DNA of 64,000 nt from positions 7,289,156-7,353,155 of the forward strand of contig CM055106.1 in NCBI GenBank assembly GCA_029204225.1. Reading direction: 5' to 3'. Shown piece after piece: positions 33,850 to 45,101 of the stretch. Within the stretch, counting starts at the first letter, position 1. The number at the start of each line of letters is the position of its first letter. A model generated the notes under the pieces. That model was not told the origin of the DNA, searched no databases, and saw nothing but the letters and a program-made list of their open reading frames with translations. The position numbers were made by a program, and so were the translations under genes. This stretch comes from Diphasiastrum complanatum. Taxonomy: Eukaryota; Streptophyta; Lycopodiopsida; Lycopodiales; Lycopodiaceae.

Positions 33850-34720
33850 CTTATTGTTGGAACTGTTTCTTCCTTTCATTATTGTATTTTAGAGATCTAC
33901 CATCCTTGATGACATGGCCAGTCCTCTTATAGTATTTGCAGAATAGTTTCTGCATTGGCTGGAATGATGAAGAATTCAATCCAAAGTTCGATCCATGATT
34001 CGATCCAAAATTTGATTCAGGCTACATGTTGTTTTTCTTGTCAGGATATTCTAACTTTGTAGATTTCTTGGATCTAAACTTATGATCTTTCTGTGTGTAC
34101 AGAGCTTGAGGATCCGATCCGCCAGAGGAGAATGCATTTCTTTTGATCTCCTCTTGTAGTAACATTGAAATGACTCTTGATAGAGTGAGATGTTGCTGAG
34201 TCAAAAAAGCCATGACCCAAGTTTCATAGGCATCAGGCAGATTCGATAATAGAGTCATCAGTACGTTAGAATCTTCAATGACTCAGCTGGTTTCAGTCAT
34301 CTGCTCCGTAAGGTTTTTGAATGTGTTGAGATAATTCGAAATACTATCTACATCAGACATTCTCAAGGTGAAGAACTTCTTCCTCAAATGAAGTTTAGAA
34401 GTGACATCCTTGATATCATAGAGGGTTGTTAGGATGTCCCAAGCATCCTTAGCGGTATGAGCAGATCGAGAATGATTGATTTGGGAGTCTTTGATATTCA
34501 GTGTGATCAAGACAAATGCCTTGCCATCTCTTTGTCTCCATTTGGTGATGCTGCTTACATCGGCCTCTGGTTTGACTTCTATGCCATCAACGATGTCCCA
34601 CAGTTCTTTGGCAAGTAGAACTACTCTCATCTTGAACTTTTAGAGATGGTATTTCTCTCCGTTGAGTTTGTCAATCAGAGATGAACTAGAAGACGGATCC
34701 ATTCTAGTATAGTAGTGAGA
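33850..34720 (-). pseudogene. Copia gag (family D), decayed
   Basis: Frames 34630-34283 and 34258-34022 give LLAKELWDIVDGIEVKPEAD, AHTAKDAWDILTTLYDIKDVTSKLHLRKKFFTLRMS and MTLLSNLPDAYETWVMAFLTQQHLTLSRV, a UBN2-type gag. Near 33960-33880 the zinc knuckle is seen as FCKYYKRTGHVIKDG, with Cys residues lost. The start region near 34700 (ATGGATCC on the minus strand) follows the primer site. Confidence 0.85.
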
Positions 34721-34820
34721 TCGTTGGTAGAAACAATGATATCGTGGCTGTCCACTTGTTAAAACGATGTCTTGGTAGAAACAAGACTAATAGATAGAAA
34801 TCCAAATTACTGAACCACCC

Positions 34821-34832
34821 GCTCTGATATCA
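34821..34832 (-). other. Variant primer-binding site TGATATCAGAGC
   Basis: It lies directly after the LTR end TTTTACGACA on the minus strand. It differs from the standard TGGTATCAGAGC by one G-to-A change, also seen at 54408-54419. Confidence 0.8.
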
Positions 34833-35681
34833 TGTCGTAAAATGAGAGGTTATTAGAAAGACTCGACTAATATTAGATTAGTAGATATCTGTGATAAAAA
34901 TAAGTGGGATAGCAGTAGAAGTGGAGAATGCGGATGGTCTGGATCGGAAGTGCATTAGTTACCAACAATAATAAGAAAGATGAATGAATAGTAGCAATGT
35001 GCAATAGAACAAAACAGTAGTGTAGACAAAAAATTGCACTCTGATTAATTGAAATTGAGTACAATAGCTTGAAGCAACAACGCAAGGCTATGTATCAAAA
35101 AATAAGCTTCAGCTGAACGTCATTGAGCAAAGACTGATTAGCTATAGAGTAATGCCTCCTGAAAAAATAAATCTGATCAGGGCGTTGACTCCATTGTAGA
35201 TTCACATTTGATTATTGGATGTCAATGATTAGTACATTAAAAGCATGACATTAATCTACTTAATTTACTAGATTCGTTCTACAATAGGTAACTGTCATTT
35301 GAACCATAAATGTATGTACAGGGTAGATGGACTGTCAATGTCACGATGTGGGTCGGATTTCTGGTTGACAGTATCAAAAAATACCATGTATCGAAAATAT
35401 ACAATGACTTGAGAAATTATGGGACTGACTTGAAAAATACGAGTCAAGTCGAGTCGATCCAGTATTGAGAAATTCTAAAGCATACGAGTTGAGTCGAGTC
35501 CATCCGGTATCGAGAAATTCTAAAACATACGAGTTGAGTCGAGTCGAGTCCATTCGGTATCGAGAAATTCTAAAACATATGAGTCGAGTCGATCTGGTAT
35601 CGAGAAAATCTGATTTTTGAATTTCAATCTTCTGCTCAAATATTCGAGTCACCCTCTTTTTTTTGTTGGTAAGTATATACA
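34833..35681 (-). repeat. 5' LTR, copia family D (849 bp), with pol tail attached
   Basis: On the minus strand it runs from TGTATATACTTACCAAC to CTCATTTTACGACA and is followed by primer site and gag. Yet upstream (35682-35727) it carries the same pol-end sequence as the left copy. An LTR with pol end before it and primer site after it suggests tandem elements sharing an LTR, followed by deletion. Confidence 0.8.
35449..35615 (-). repeat. GAGTC-rich LTR minisatellite, right copy
   Basis: Four units with GAGAAATTC or GAGAAAATC at 35467, 35512, 35562 and 35602 (periods 45, 50 and 40), with differing numbers of GAGTC pentamers. Counterpart of 29621-29760. Confidence 0.8.
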
Positions 35682-35727
35682 GCTTTCAGAATGCTCATTA
35701 CCGAATGGATTTGGGCTTGAGCATTGA

Positions 35728-36640
35728 AATCCAACACAATTGAGAGTTATCACAAAACCCCAAAAATACACTAAGTTTCTTTTCTTTTTGAGATTCTCAA
35801 TGGTGTCCAATCCCTACCAAACTTCATGAAAGACTACGGAAAAAATCATTACACCTTTGGAAACGTGCATGAAAGGTATTAGCCATGGATTTCATGAATA
35901 TCTCCCAAAAATTGGAAAAACCACGAAAAAAGAATATTTTTTTGACTAATTTTGAGCTTTTTTGGCCAATTCCTGTGGATCAAACCCACATGCAAGTACA
36001 ATCAGACCAAATCTACTTAATTCAATCACATGCAAGCACTACATATTTTGATCTTGGTCAATCATGAATCATATAGCCCATTTCTAGCTCAAAATTACTA
36101 GATTTTGACCAAAAATCACTATCTTTGACCATAACCATGGCATGCAATCATTAGAATTAATCATAATGACTGGGAAAAAGCAGGTACAAATCTGAAAAAC
36201 TTTCAAGAATAATAACTTTGACAAACTTCAAGTCAAAACATTGAATACTAGCTCAAAAAACGTAAAAAATAGTCAAAAATCCACAAATTTTCATCATTTT
36301 CTTTGGAAAAATTCCATAATAATGATCATTAGGCTAAAAGAAAACCAAAATCAAAGAAGCCACTTATTGGGAGGTCAATTCCACCACCAGGAAGTAAAAA
36401 GCAAGGATCCCAAAAGTTGAGGAATATTCTCTATAGAATCCCCTATTCCAAGCCAAAAGCATTTGATCTCTTATTTTTGCACCAAAAGCAGTCAATCACC
36501 ATGCAAAAGCTCCATGGGTCCAATTAGAGCTCATGGGCCCTCACAAGGTTATTAATTACATTTTTGGCCTAGTTTAGAATGACGTGGCATAACTAATAAT
36601 CTCGTACACTGGAGTACCAGATATCCAAGTCTAGGATTAT
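35728..36640. other. Unassigned AT-rich stretch
   Basis: No gene or repeat is recognised. Phrases such as TAACTTTGACAAACTTCAAG resemble the non-coding parts of plant retrotransposons, without proof. Confidence 0.35.
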
Positions 36641-37580
36641 GTCGAATCCTATATATAGGACGTGGACGTCACACTCCACACCCACATGGGAACATGCTCC
36701 ACACATGTGAGTATGTACATGAAATTGCAAAATACTCAAGCTAGATTTTGCCTATTCTTCATAGAACGAGACCAAGCCCTATTAAGAAAGTCATGAAAAA
36801 GAGAAGGGTGTCGACAAAGGTGAAAAGCCCGGTAGCCTAGGAGGGACTAGTCAAGAGAGGGCTCCCACCCATCCAGAGGAAGTAGGGGCCAAACCAAGCC
36901 TTGATGCCGAGGAGGAGGCGAGGATGAGCACCATAGGAAAGAACTTGAAAATCAAGGAGTTGGCAAAAGGGCACATTGATGATTTAACTGAATGTAAGCA
37001 GCCCCTTGTGGGCCAACAAAAGAGAAGGCAAGTATGCAACTATTTCTAGCGGTCCTTAGCGCATGAGCTGCTATTTTATTCGACATTTTCTATCTCTCCC
37101 TTATCGTCGAGATCCATTGGAGGAGTTTTGAGCTCCAAAAGGACTTTATAAGAATTCATGCAAAGATCTCTTTTGTATTATTAAAATATTATAACACTAT
37201 TTTCAATTGGTACCTTTCACTTGCCATAACTTTTTAATCGTAGCTCAAAACTATGTCATGTAAGATATCATTAAAAAGCGCTCGTTGCAAACGCTTTCCA
37301 ATGCACCAAAATTTGCTAAAATTGGAGTTACCACTAAAAAGCTATGCCCTTTTTAATGTGGAATAAAAAAGTTACGATTCATAGATTTCAAATTTGAGTG
37401 TTTTGATTGGTCCATGTGTAAGAAAAATTTAGAGGATGCTGATAGTCAGTAGCAGCCCTCATCGGGGAAATCAGTCGATACCAGTTCTTGAGTGTCGAGC
37501 CACAACTTCGACAATCACCTTACCTTGCTGCTGCTATAGTCCTATTTCACATTATCCTTATCTCTCCTTCTCCCCCAACA
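36641..37580 (+). repeat. Probable copia 5' LTR end region
   Basis: It ends CCCCAACA just before AGG and a primer site. A TATA-like CCTATATATAGG lies at about 36650-36661. It contains a 73-bp stretch (37031-37104) repeated at 40716-40789 and one copy of a 180-bp hairpin repeat (37216-37392). The left edge is not defined. Confidence 0.4.
37216..37392 (+). repeat. About 180-bp dispersed hairpin repeat, copy C
   Basis: It matches 48071-48249 and 48250-48425: CTTGCCATAACTTTTTAATC, a hairpin-forming AAAGCG...CGCTTT (37274-37297), TTACCACTAAAAAG and TTTTTAATGTGGA in the same order. Confidence 0.75.
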
Positions 37581-37583
37581 AGG

Positions 37584-37595
37584 TGGTATCAGAGC
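37584..37595 (+). other. Primer-binding site for initiator Met tRNA
   Basis: TGGTATCAGAGC lies three bases after CCCCAACA. It marks the 5' internal start of the decayed copia that follows. Confidence 0.8.
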
Positions 37596-37639
37596 TATCA
37601 CATTAAAAATGAGAGGTTATTTTACTTCAATTACTATCA

Positions 37640-38050
37640 GTACACTGTTAACACTATCTTTATCATCATCCAACTAAGTCAGAATCATCGACAAATTCAA
37701 CGGCTCAAACTTTTATATCTAGAAGTTGAAGCTTAGGATGATCCTTATGGATAGAGATCTTTGGGATGTTGTGGATGGGTCTAACCTGAAACTGGACGAG
37801 GTTGACTACGGATTAGCTAAGGCGGGAAGATCAAAGATCAGAAGGCCCTAGCGTCAATCACACTGAATCTGGCTGATTCCCAGAAATCCTACATTACCAC
37901 TTGCAAATCCTCTAAAGAAGCATTAGATTTGCTATCAAATCTTTATGAGACTCAAGATGTGACCACATGTTACACCTTAGGAAGAAGTTCTTTACTCTTA
38001 GAATGTCTGATTCAATAACTGTCACTAACAGCTTTAAATCCTTGCTAGAT
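37640..38050 (+). pseudogene. Copia gag relic
   Basis: Translation in shifting frames gives DQKALASITLNLADSQ, SSKEALDLLSNLYETQDV and a piece matching the gag RRKFFTLRMS region (AGGAAGAAGTTCTTTACTCTTAGAATGTCTG). Several stops. The homology ends near 38050, where an oppositely oriented LTR begins. Confidence 0.75.
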
Positions 38051-38059
38051 CAATTGTCA

Positions 38060-38753
38060 ATTGTGTGAAAGTACTGTACTTTAGGACCATAAATGGATCT
38101 ACAAAAGATCCACAAGAGTGATTGGATGCTTGCTTAATAATCTATCAAAAAACTATACACAAAAAAAGCTGATCTAGATTGGCAATTTGACAAACAACAA
38201 GCATTAACAATCAAAAGCATTGATCAACATTGAAATCCAAGCCCACACGATTGTACTACAAGCTGTAGTACAGCCTTCAAGCTGAGAGACAAGTAGAAAT
38301 TGATTTGGTTGCATTTGGATCACAAAAACTTAGTCTACATATTGAACTAGCTTGAGATTGCCAATGAGCTCCAAAAATATTCTATCTTCTCACTACGGGA
38401 GCTTGGAATACATAGCAAATTCGACTTCCTTCTTGAAGTTAGGTGGATTTCCAGCATGTGATAAGGAATTTAACTCACTCTTCTTGCCCTAAAATGAAAC
38501 CGTAGTCTATTTCCTAGAGTTATGCTTGGTAGGTAACTAGTTGGTCAAATTTTCACCTTAAACTTAGGTGTAGGTCCTATAAAGTAGGGATGACCACCAA
38601 ATAGACATGAACAACTCTCTTGACTTGACCTAAACTACATTAGGAGTGGGTTTCCACGCCATACATGTGTGGAACCAATTATGTACAAAATTTACACTAT
38701 TCTTCATGGTTTTTGATCAAGCTAGATTTGCCAATTTTTGGCAATTTTTCACA
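38060..38753 (-). repeat. 3' LTR of a decayed copia, reverse strand (left edge uncertain)
   Basis: On the minus strand TTTGAGGAG is followed by TGTGAAAAATTGCC at 38753, like family A LTR starts, then a CATACATGTGTGG box. The LTR end is not clear; 38060 is an estimate. Confidence 0.6.
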
Positions 38754-38769
38754 CTCCTCAAATTTAGCT

Positions 38770-40070
38770 TGATCTATTTATAACTCTCTTGCGAAATGAA
38801 TGAATGCTTTAGAAGTGTCTAAAAAACTAGCTACAAACAAGGAACTTGTGAGACTCCAATTGAGAATGATGTCCATGAAGGATCTTTCACCACCTCTTAA
38901 AGGATCCCTTACAAGATGTTCCATAAATGTGTCTATATACATGTAGCACACTTCAAAACTAAACATCATGCCAAGCCATGGATTTCAAGGCATTTTGTGC
39001 ACTTGAAGATACATGATTAAAAACATTAAGTGCATATGTTGCCAAAGATAACTTGCCTTGCTTGATCCACACTGATGGAGCCATCAAGGCTCCATCTTGA
39101 TACTCATAGTTCTTCTTGAAGTCCTTGGGTCTTGAGCTTGCTCCTTCACTTGACTTGACTCCAAACAATCAATGAATTGAATAAGGTGTTGATCCAAACG
39201 TGCTTCTTCAAGTTTACAAATCTTCCACTCTTAAAAGATCACATTTCCACCATTGACAAATTCTTTGGTGGAAAACAAGTCGATTCTACAATCTCTACTT
39301 GAAGAGCAAAACAATACCATTATTCCTATCATTGAAATAGGATAATCTTTGGTCCTTACATTGGAATGATCATGCTCAAAGCATGTGGACCCAAAGATTT
39401 CCAATAAAAATGATGTTTCATCTTTTATGACACTATTCAAACTATTACAAAAACAGTTATCCAATGAAATTGCTTTATCAACAACAATGGAGATTTGAGC
39501 ATCTAATTTTATTGTCTTGTCATAAAGAGTACTAAACACCATAGATTTTAAAGATAAGCAACAAGTCACTCCATGTCTACTAATACTATCCAACAAGTAA
39601 TCAAAGATAGTAGACTCTCCAATGCACACCATCCTTGCAAGATGCACACTTGAATGGAAAATTTGCATGCAAGTTGATGACTTGGCCATTGTCATTGAGG
39701 ACTTCCTTGGAACTCTCATGCTTTGAGGCAGATCCTCAAGATCTTCCTCCTTTTGATGCTCCTCCTCAATGCAAGAAAGATCACACTTTTCCAAGATCTC
39801 CTCCTTTGCCAAGCTCATTCTTTCAAAAGCAACACTAGCTTCCAACTTAAACAATCTTCTATGTTTAAATCCCTTTGCAATGCAAACATCATTCTTCAAG
39901 ATGAAACAACACCATGCTTAAAGTGGACATCCAAACCACTTTCTAAGAGTAGACCAACACTAAGCATATTCTTGGTGATTGATGGTACATAAAGGACATT
40001 TTCTCGATCCATGCATTTTAAGGATTCTAGACACAAAGAGATGGTGCCAACACTGAATGGGTTTCCTCCA
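38770..40070 (-). pseudogene. Highly decayed copia pol (family A-like)
   Basis: On the minus strand: ENVLYVPSITKNMLSVGLLLESGLDV (protease end), then frame 39899-39231, in which HSSVHLARM...LLDSISRHGVTCCLSLKSMVF aligns with integrase HSDVH...FIDDFTR...LASKSMVF of the element at 12022-12777, and EIFGSTCFEHD...RTKDYPISMIGI aligns with its C-terminal part. Frame 39168-38959 has NALKSMAWHDV (RT start), which jumps to IDTFMEHLVRDPLRGGERSF near the RT end. The catalytic Asp in HSDV is Ser. A mid-integrase deletion and an RT deletion are present. Confidence 0.7.
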
Positions 40071-40353
40071 CTATTTGAACAATTAGGTTTAGATTAGCCA
40101 ATAGGAACTCAATTTCCTATATATGTAGCAATTTCGAATCATTGTACATGTTCCATTTTCATTTCAATACAAGCAGGTTGGCCCTCTTATGGAATGAATG
40201 TGGAATGTCCTTGTTCTCTATCTCTTTTCCTCCATCTCTCATGCTTTCTTTGTGGTTGCTAATTGTTGGATGTGATTATTATTGGATTTGCTAATTCTTA
40301 TGCTTTTGTGAGAGAGAAAGGGAGAGAGAGAAGGGTAAGCTATCATCTTTGTT

Positions 40354-40555
40354 AGTGTTAATGGATGTAGGGTTAATTAATAGTGTTAATGGATCTTAGT
40401 GTTAATTGTGGATCATCAGTGCATGCTGGATTTTGATCTATGCTATTGCTCTCATGGGATCGAACCTCCACATGACATCTAACCTCGTCTCCTTCATGCT
40501 TGTGTGCTTATATCTTGGGTTGAGGCTAGGGTAGGAAATAGCCCCACAACAAATT
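40354..40555 (-). repeat. Dispersed repeat with tRNA-like B box, copy 2
   Basis: The minus strand matches 9226-9420. It carries GGTTCGATCCCATGAG, the same B box, at about 40448-40462, and the 5' part with TTTCCTACCCTAGCCTCAACC. The two copies differ at many positions, so insertion was old. Confidence 0.4.
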
Positions 40556-40715
40556 GAATCAGACGATGGCTGTCTCCGACGCCTAAAGAACAATGCTATC
40601 TTTTTGCACTACTACATCAAATTCTGAATCAAACTTCACTTTTAAACTGAACACTAGTAATTGCACATGTTATTTATCATTTTCGGTGACTGTACTCAAA
40701 TCACGTAATTCGTTT

Positions 40716-40789
40716 GAGTATACAACTATTTCTAGGAATCCTTAACGCATGAGCTACGATTCTATTCGGCATATTCTATCTCTCCCTTA
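40716..40789 (+). repeat. 73-bp repeat shared with 37031-37104
   Basis: Both contain CAACTATTTCTAG, CTTAGCGCATGAGCT or close variants, and TTCTATCTCTCCCTTA. It ends a few bases before the family E LTR piece at 40795. Confidence 0.7.
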
Positions 40790-40794
40790 CCTCC

Positions 40795-41562
40795 CACATA
40801 TTAGATGACTCCGATGAAAGTCGAAGAAGTCTAACATGCCAAAGGATGGTAGTTACTGTTCCGCCTAATATGAAGCTAAAAACTTGTCCTAACTGCTTGC
40901 AAGTTAATTTCTGAGAAGTCCTAACTGGATGGATGACAGCGCATTACGACTAATTGCCAATTGCAATCTGCAATCTGATTAGTCGCCCTACCGGATATGC
41001 TTAAACTGCTTTAGTATAAATAGTTGATCGTTAAAGACTTATATAGTCTCTAGAAAGTTTTAAAGCTCTATTAGAGTATTGCTATTAGCACTTACTGCTT
41101 ACTAGCAGAAGTGCATCAGACAATTTTTCAGTTACTTAGAGATGGTTTAGAGTTGGAGATTTTCATCTGCTATTGATTTTTGCTCTCATCATCTAATTTG
41201 TACATGCTAATTACTGAATCAATCTATCTTCTTATTGTGTTCAGTATCATGTCAGAATGTATGCTTCTCTATAGTTATTTGAAACTGATAAATCTCTTAT
41301 TGTTTCATCTAATCTGTTAGAATACTTCAACGCTACAATATGATATCACTTCGCACTTTGAAATTTTTTGGCTATGAAATCACTTTAGCACTAATGTTTC
41401 AAAGTTAGTTGCTAAAATATTGAACGTGACTTCCGTCATTATAGCTTTGTTCAATTATTGATAGGCATAGTCATGCATTAGAAAAGAAGGCTCATTTCGC
41501 TGCACTCGATAGTCTGTTCAATACACTTTGACTTATCGAATCGACTCTTCCTTCTTACAACA
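40795..41562 (+). repeat. 5' LTR, copia family E (5' truncated)
   Basis: It aligns in inverse orientation to 46746-47632 from the AAAGTCGAAGAAGTCTAACA region onwards and ends CTTCTTACAACA before the primer site. The first 100-150 bp of the LTR are missing. Confidence 0.8.
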
Positions 41563-41574
41563 TGGTATCAGAGC
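41563..41574 (+). other. Primer-binding site for initiator Met tRNA
   Basis: TGGTATCAGAGC directly after the LTR end. Confidence 0.9.
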
Positions 41575-41739
41575 GATATCATTAGATACTTTTCATAGTA
41601 TCAAATTCTTATCAGAGCACACTTGCTCTTAATCTTCAATTTGTGGATTCAAATTTCAGTATCAGATAATTGATTTTCAATTGTAGTGTCGCATGACATC
41701 ATTCTCAAGTCATCGATTTATTGACAGACTAACTTCCAG

Positions 41740-42305
41740 ATGGATTCTCAAAGTAAAGTCGGTCTCATCGTAGACAAGCTGAATGGATACAATTACTATT
41801 TGTGGAAATTTAAAATGAAGACCTTGCTAATCGACAATGAGTTGTGGGATGTTGTCACATGTATTGAAGTGAAGCTTGAAGACGAACAACCGACTCAAAG
41901 TGGAAATCGAAGGATCGTAAAGCTTTCGTGCTTATTATTCTCAATATATCAAACACTCAGATTGGCCACATATCTGAAGCTCAAACTTCCACAGAAGTAT
42001 GAGACATCTTAAGCTCACTATATGATGTGAGGGACGTAACTTCCAAGTTGCATCTCAAAAGAAAATTCTTCACACTTAAGATGTCGAATGGTGATTCACT
42101 TCATAGTCACGTTAACCAGTTTAATCACATGAATATTTTGCAACATATGGTAGATGTCGGATCGATCATTGATGATCAAGACACAATTATGACATTGCTT
42201 TCAAGCTTGTCTTTTACATACGAAAACTGGGTGATAATCATATCGACACACTCAAATTTAACTCTCACCAGAGTTATTACTATGTTGTTGCAAGAAGACA
42301 ATTGA
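41740..42305 (+). pseudogene. Copia gag, family E, frameshifted
   Basis: The ATG at 41740 starts MDSQSKVGLIVDKLNGYNYY, LWKFKMKTLLIDNELWDVVT, a typical copia gag start. A frame change near 41990-42010 leads to MRDVTSKLHLKRKFFTLKMS and MTLLSSLSFTYENWVIIIST in 42027-42305. The protein matches the reverse-strand gag at 53775-54146. The frame ends at a stop at 42303, and the element then jumps to RNase H. Confidence 0.88.
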
Positions 42306-42384
42306 AGAAGTCAAGACACCTCTTCAATTCATTATCTCATGCTCTATATATCAATAAAGGCTCAAAATGACAAGTCTGCCAAAC

Positions 42385-42440
42385 GTATTCTCAGGTACAT
42401 TCATGGAACATTAATTTTGGTTTGAAGTATGATCAGGATT
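42385..42440 (+). pseudogene. Copia RNase H junction fragment
   Basis: KRILRYIHGTLIFGLKYDQD matches the RT-RNase H connection of copia (KRVLRYLKGT...GLLY). The whole region from gag to here, including PR, IN and RT, is deleted. Confidence 0.65.
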
Positions 42441-42699
42441 AAATTTCCTTACAAAATCATAGCAAAATTGATAATTGATAATTGATAAAATTACCCCTTG
42501 TTTGCAACAACAAGCTGATTACAAGCAAGAAAAATTTGTCAAAGGAACATATTTTGTGGATAATATGCTTATTACCTAGACAACAATAGTTTATCTTCTC
42601 ATCACAATCTCAAATTTGTGTACCATTTAAGCCTAATTTGGAAAAGGATTTTGCCAAATTTGTACGTTGAGACTATCTATTCCGAGTATGTTTTAAGTT

Positions 42700-43140
42700 G
42701 GAATTTTATGCACAACTTGTCAATTACTTAAGACCTTGTGTTTTGGTTTTTCATGAAGAATTGAAACTAATGATCGCCTTGGAGTTTGACAAGGATGGCC
42801 TTCATCTATCTTGTTATTTGTTATAGCCACAATTTCTCTCATGCAAAAAATACGATTGGCCCACTATAAACATGACTGGGAGCCTGTGTTATGGTTAATT
42901 CTCGCTCTCTCACACATGTTGCTAATGACATTAGAGGTTTTCTTCTCATTAATCAACTCATATGTGTACATTTCATGGACACAACTCTATTTGGCCTAAG
43001 GCTTGAAATCTAACATAGAAAAGTCTATGGTTAGCTCTCTAATCCATGAGTAACTTCCACTCCAATTGAACTCCTCTAGAATGTGAATCACACAATGGTA
43101 TAGCATTCTTAAACATTGGGAGTTCCTCTCTACAAGAAAT
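42700..43140 (+). pseudogene. LINE (L1-type) reverse transcriptase relic
   Basis: Translation gives GV(stop)QGWPSSILLFVI, matching the L1 motif GVRQGCPLSPLLF, then THVANDIRGFLL near 42915-42950, matching the THLLFADDIILF box with one catalytic Asp changed to Asn, and GLKSNIEKSMV near 43005, matching SGLKINxxKS. Order and spacing fit a plant L1 RT. No endonuclease or poly(A) tail was found. Confidence 0.5.
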
Positions 43141-43887
43141 TAGTGTAGCAAATCAATAGAACCTTTTACTCACTAGATAAATCAATAATGTTATATTTGA
43201 AAACTTGGAACTGTCGGATGAGAATATACTTTAGTGCAAATTGATGGGATAGATCATGTTTTGGACTACAAAGAACCTTATTGAGCAATTAGAAAAATTT
43301 ATTTTGAATATTTGGAATACCTAATTTGCCAATTTCAACAAGAGCAGTGCAACTTCCATGAAGTTCTTCTTTCCACCCAAAAAAAGTCAATGAATTGAAT
43401 TTGTAACCATTTTCCAAACCTTTTTAACAAGACAATTCATACAAAAGTAAGGGAGATATAAGCTTAACCCTTGAGTTGATAAAGACACATATTTATTCTT
43501 CAGTTATGACAGATAATTCTTAACAATCTAACGAAACTACTCTATTCTATTGTGATTAGTAGCACGAACCCGTGATGCTTGAAAATTTTGTGAATCCCAA
43601 CTCACAATTTCTTCGGGTAAGAGTGGGCAAATTATCATGGTTTGCATGATGATCAAGTTTAATTTTACCCCTATCTAACGTGTCGTAACTTTTCAAATGA
43701 GCCTTACAATCCATAAAGCTCATTTTAACTACCACCAACCCACAATTCACAAACTCAAGGGAGCGTCGAAATCGTCATATGTTCTTGAAAATTCACGGAG
43801 AATATCTCACTCAACTTACTTTGATTTATGAGATCATTGATCATCCTCAGAGAACCTTTCACTTGAACCACTTATTTGACCATGATC
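43141..43887. other. Unassigned AT-rich stretch
   Basis: No gene or repeat is recognised; it may contain the decayed rest of the LINE. Confidence 0.3.
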
Positions 43888-44175
43888 AATGATCAATCAT
43901 ATAAATCTCTAATTCTACACCTCTTGATACTCATTCTACAAGTGGTCCACACTTGCATTCCTCCCTCCCTAGACACTGGATTAGATAACCCACTTACAGG
44001 ATCCTGATTATATCAATAATCATGCAAAATCTTTAGGTCAACTCACTCAGTTGCACATTACCAATGGTCAATCATATATATCTCTATTACATCTTTTTAT
44101 ACTCATTGTACATACAGCATTGGCCTCCATTCCTCCCTACTTTGACAATGGATCTTCCTATATCAATATGCTATG
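43888..44175. repeat. Diverged tandem duplication (about 170-bp period)
   Basis: TCAATCATATAAATCTCTA...TACTCATTCTACA...CATTCCTCCCTCC near 43893 recurs as TCAATCATATATATCTCTA...TACTCATTGTACA...CATTCCTCCCTAC near 44070, with many substitutions. Confidence 0.6.
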
Positions 44176-44536
44176 TCTTCTACAAAATAAATTGTTCCCC
44201 CTTGTGCTAGAGAAAGTGGATATTACTCTTTTTGTTCTTGAATTAAACCAGAAAGAAAGACGATTTAATTCTCAAAATCTTGCCAAGAGAAAAAGGGCAC
44301 GACAGAAAAGTACTGGGCATCAGCCAAACCGGCCCCACCCCTTGCACACCTTTCCCTGCTTTACAGCTATGAAGGATACTTGCTCTCATCAGCCCCCACC
44401 TGCAATAGCCGTTATTCTCTTTACCATTCGGAGCCCCTCCTCTGCTTTTTGCATGCGCAATAGAGCGATGGGAACTTGGAAGACAACAAACGGCCGGCAC
44501 TGGATGGGAGTGTCAAGGGAGATATTCGAGGCATGA
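44051..44536 (+). other. Unrecognised 161-codon open frame
   Basis: The frame starts inside the diverged tandem repeat and runs through a GC-richer part (44280-44540). Composition shows no known domain. It may be part of an old host exon or chance. Confidence 0.2.
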
Positions 44537-44596
44537 AATGGCAGCCAGCCAAACCAAGAGACAGATTCAGTGAAACTTACAAAAATAGATAGAGAT

Positions 44597-44597
<1 letters not shown>

Positions 44598-44661
<64 letters not shown>
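44598..44661. repeat. (GA)n microsatellite
   Basis: About 31 GA dinucleotides in an uninterrupted run. GA/CT runs are frequent in plant promoters and 5' leaders; a GC-richer open stretch lies to the left. Confidence 0.95.
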
Positions 44662-44664
<3 letters not shown>

Positions 44665-44972
44665 TTGAATGATTATGGAAGCGTGGTTCCTTTGCTTGAT
44701 TAAGATCCATGTGTCAGAAGGAGCTGAAAATATGCCTCAGAAGTGTAGTACATTGTAGATGATCCTCCATCCCCTTTGGTCATGGGACCCATATGAGGCT
44801 TTTTCTTTGCCTTAGCAGTCCCAAAGAAAAACTAGAAGAATGTACTAAGAATCTTATGGCTTTAGTAAAGGTAAATAACCTCTTACTTTTGGGAGGTTCA
44901 TTTTGTCGTGGCATTATGCAGCATAATGCCGTGCAACAAAACCGGGCAGGAAAAAGGAAAGTAGGCGATTCT

Positions 44973-45101
44973 GCCTGCCCATAAAGGCTTCAGGCATTTA
45001 GAAAGAAATGATGAGCTAGTTAGGAACATCTTGGTTGCCTGCCCATAAAGGCTTCAAGGCATTTAGAAAGTGATGATGAGCTAGTTAGGAACATCTTGGT
45101 A
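44973..45101. repeat. 64-bp tandem repeat (2 units)
   Basis: GCCTGCCCATAAAGGCTTCA starts units at 44973 and 45037; both continue with GATGAGCTAGTTAGGAACAT. Nearly identical, hence recent. Confidence 0.9.

Noticed and set aside
44598-44661. GA run as a promoter element
   Set aside because: No supported gene starts nearby; kept only as a microsatellite.
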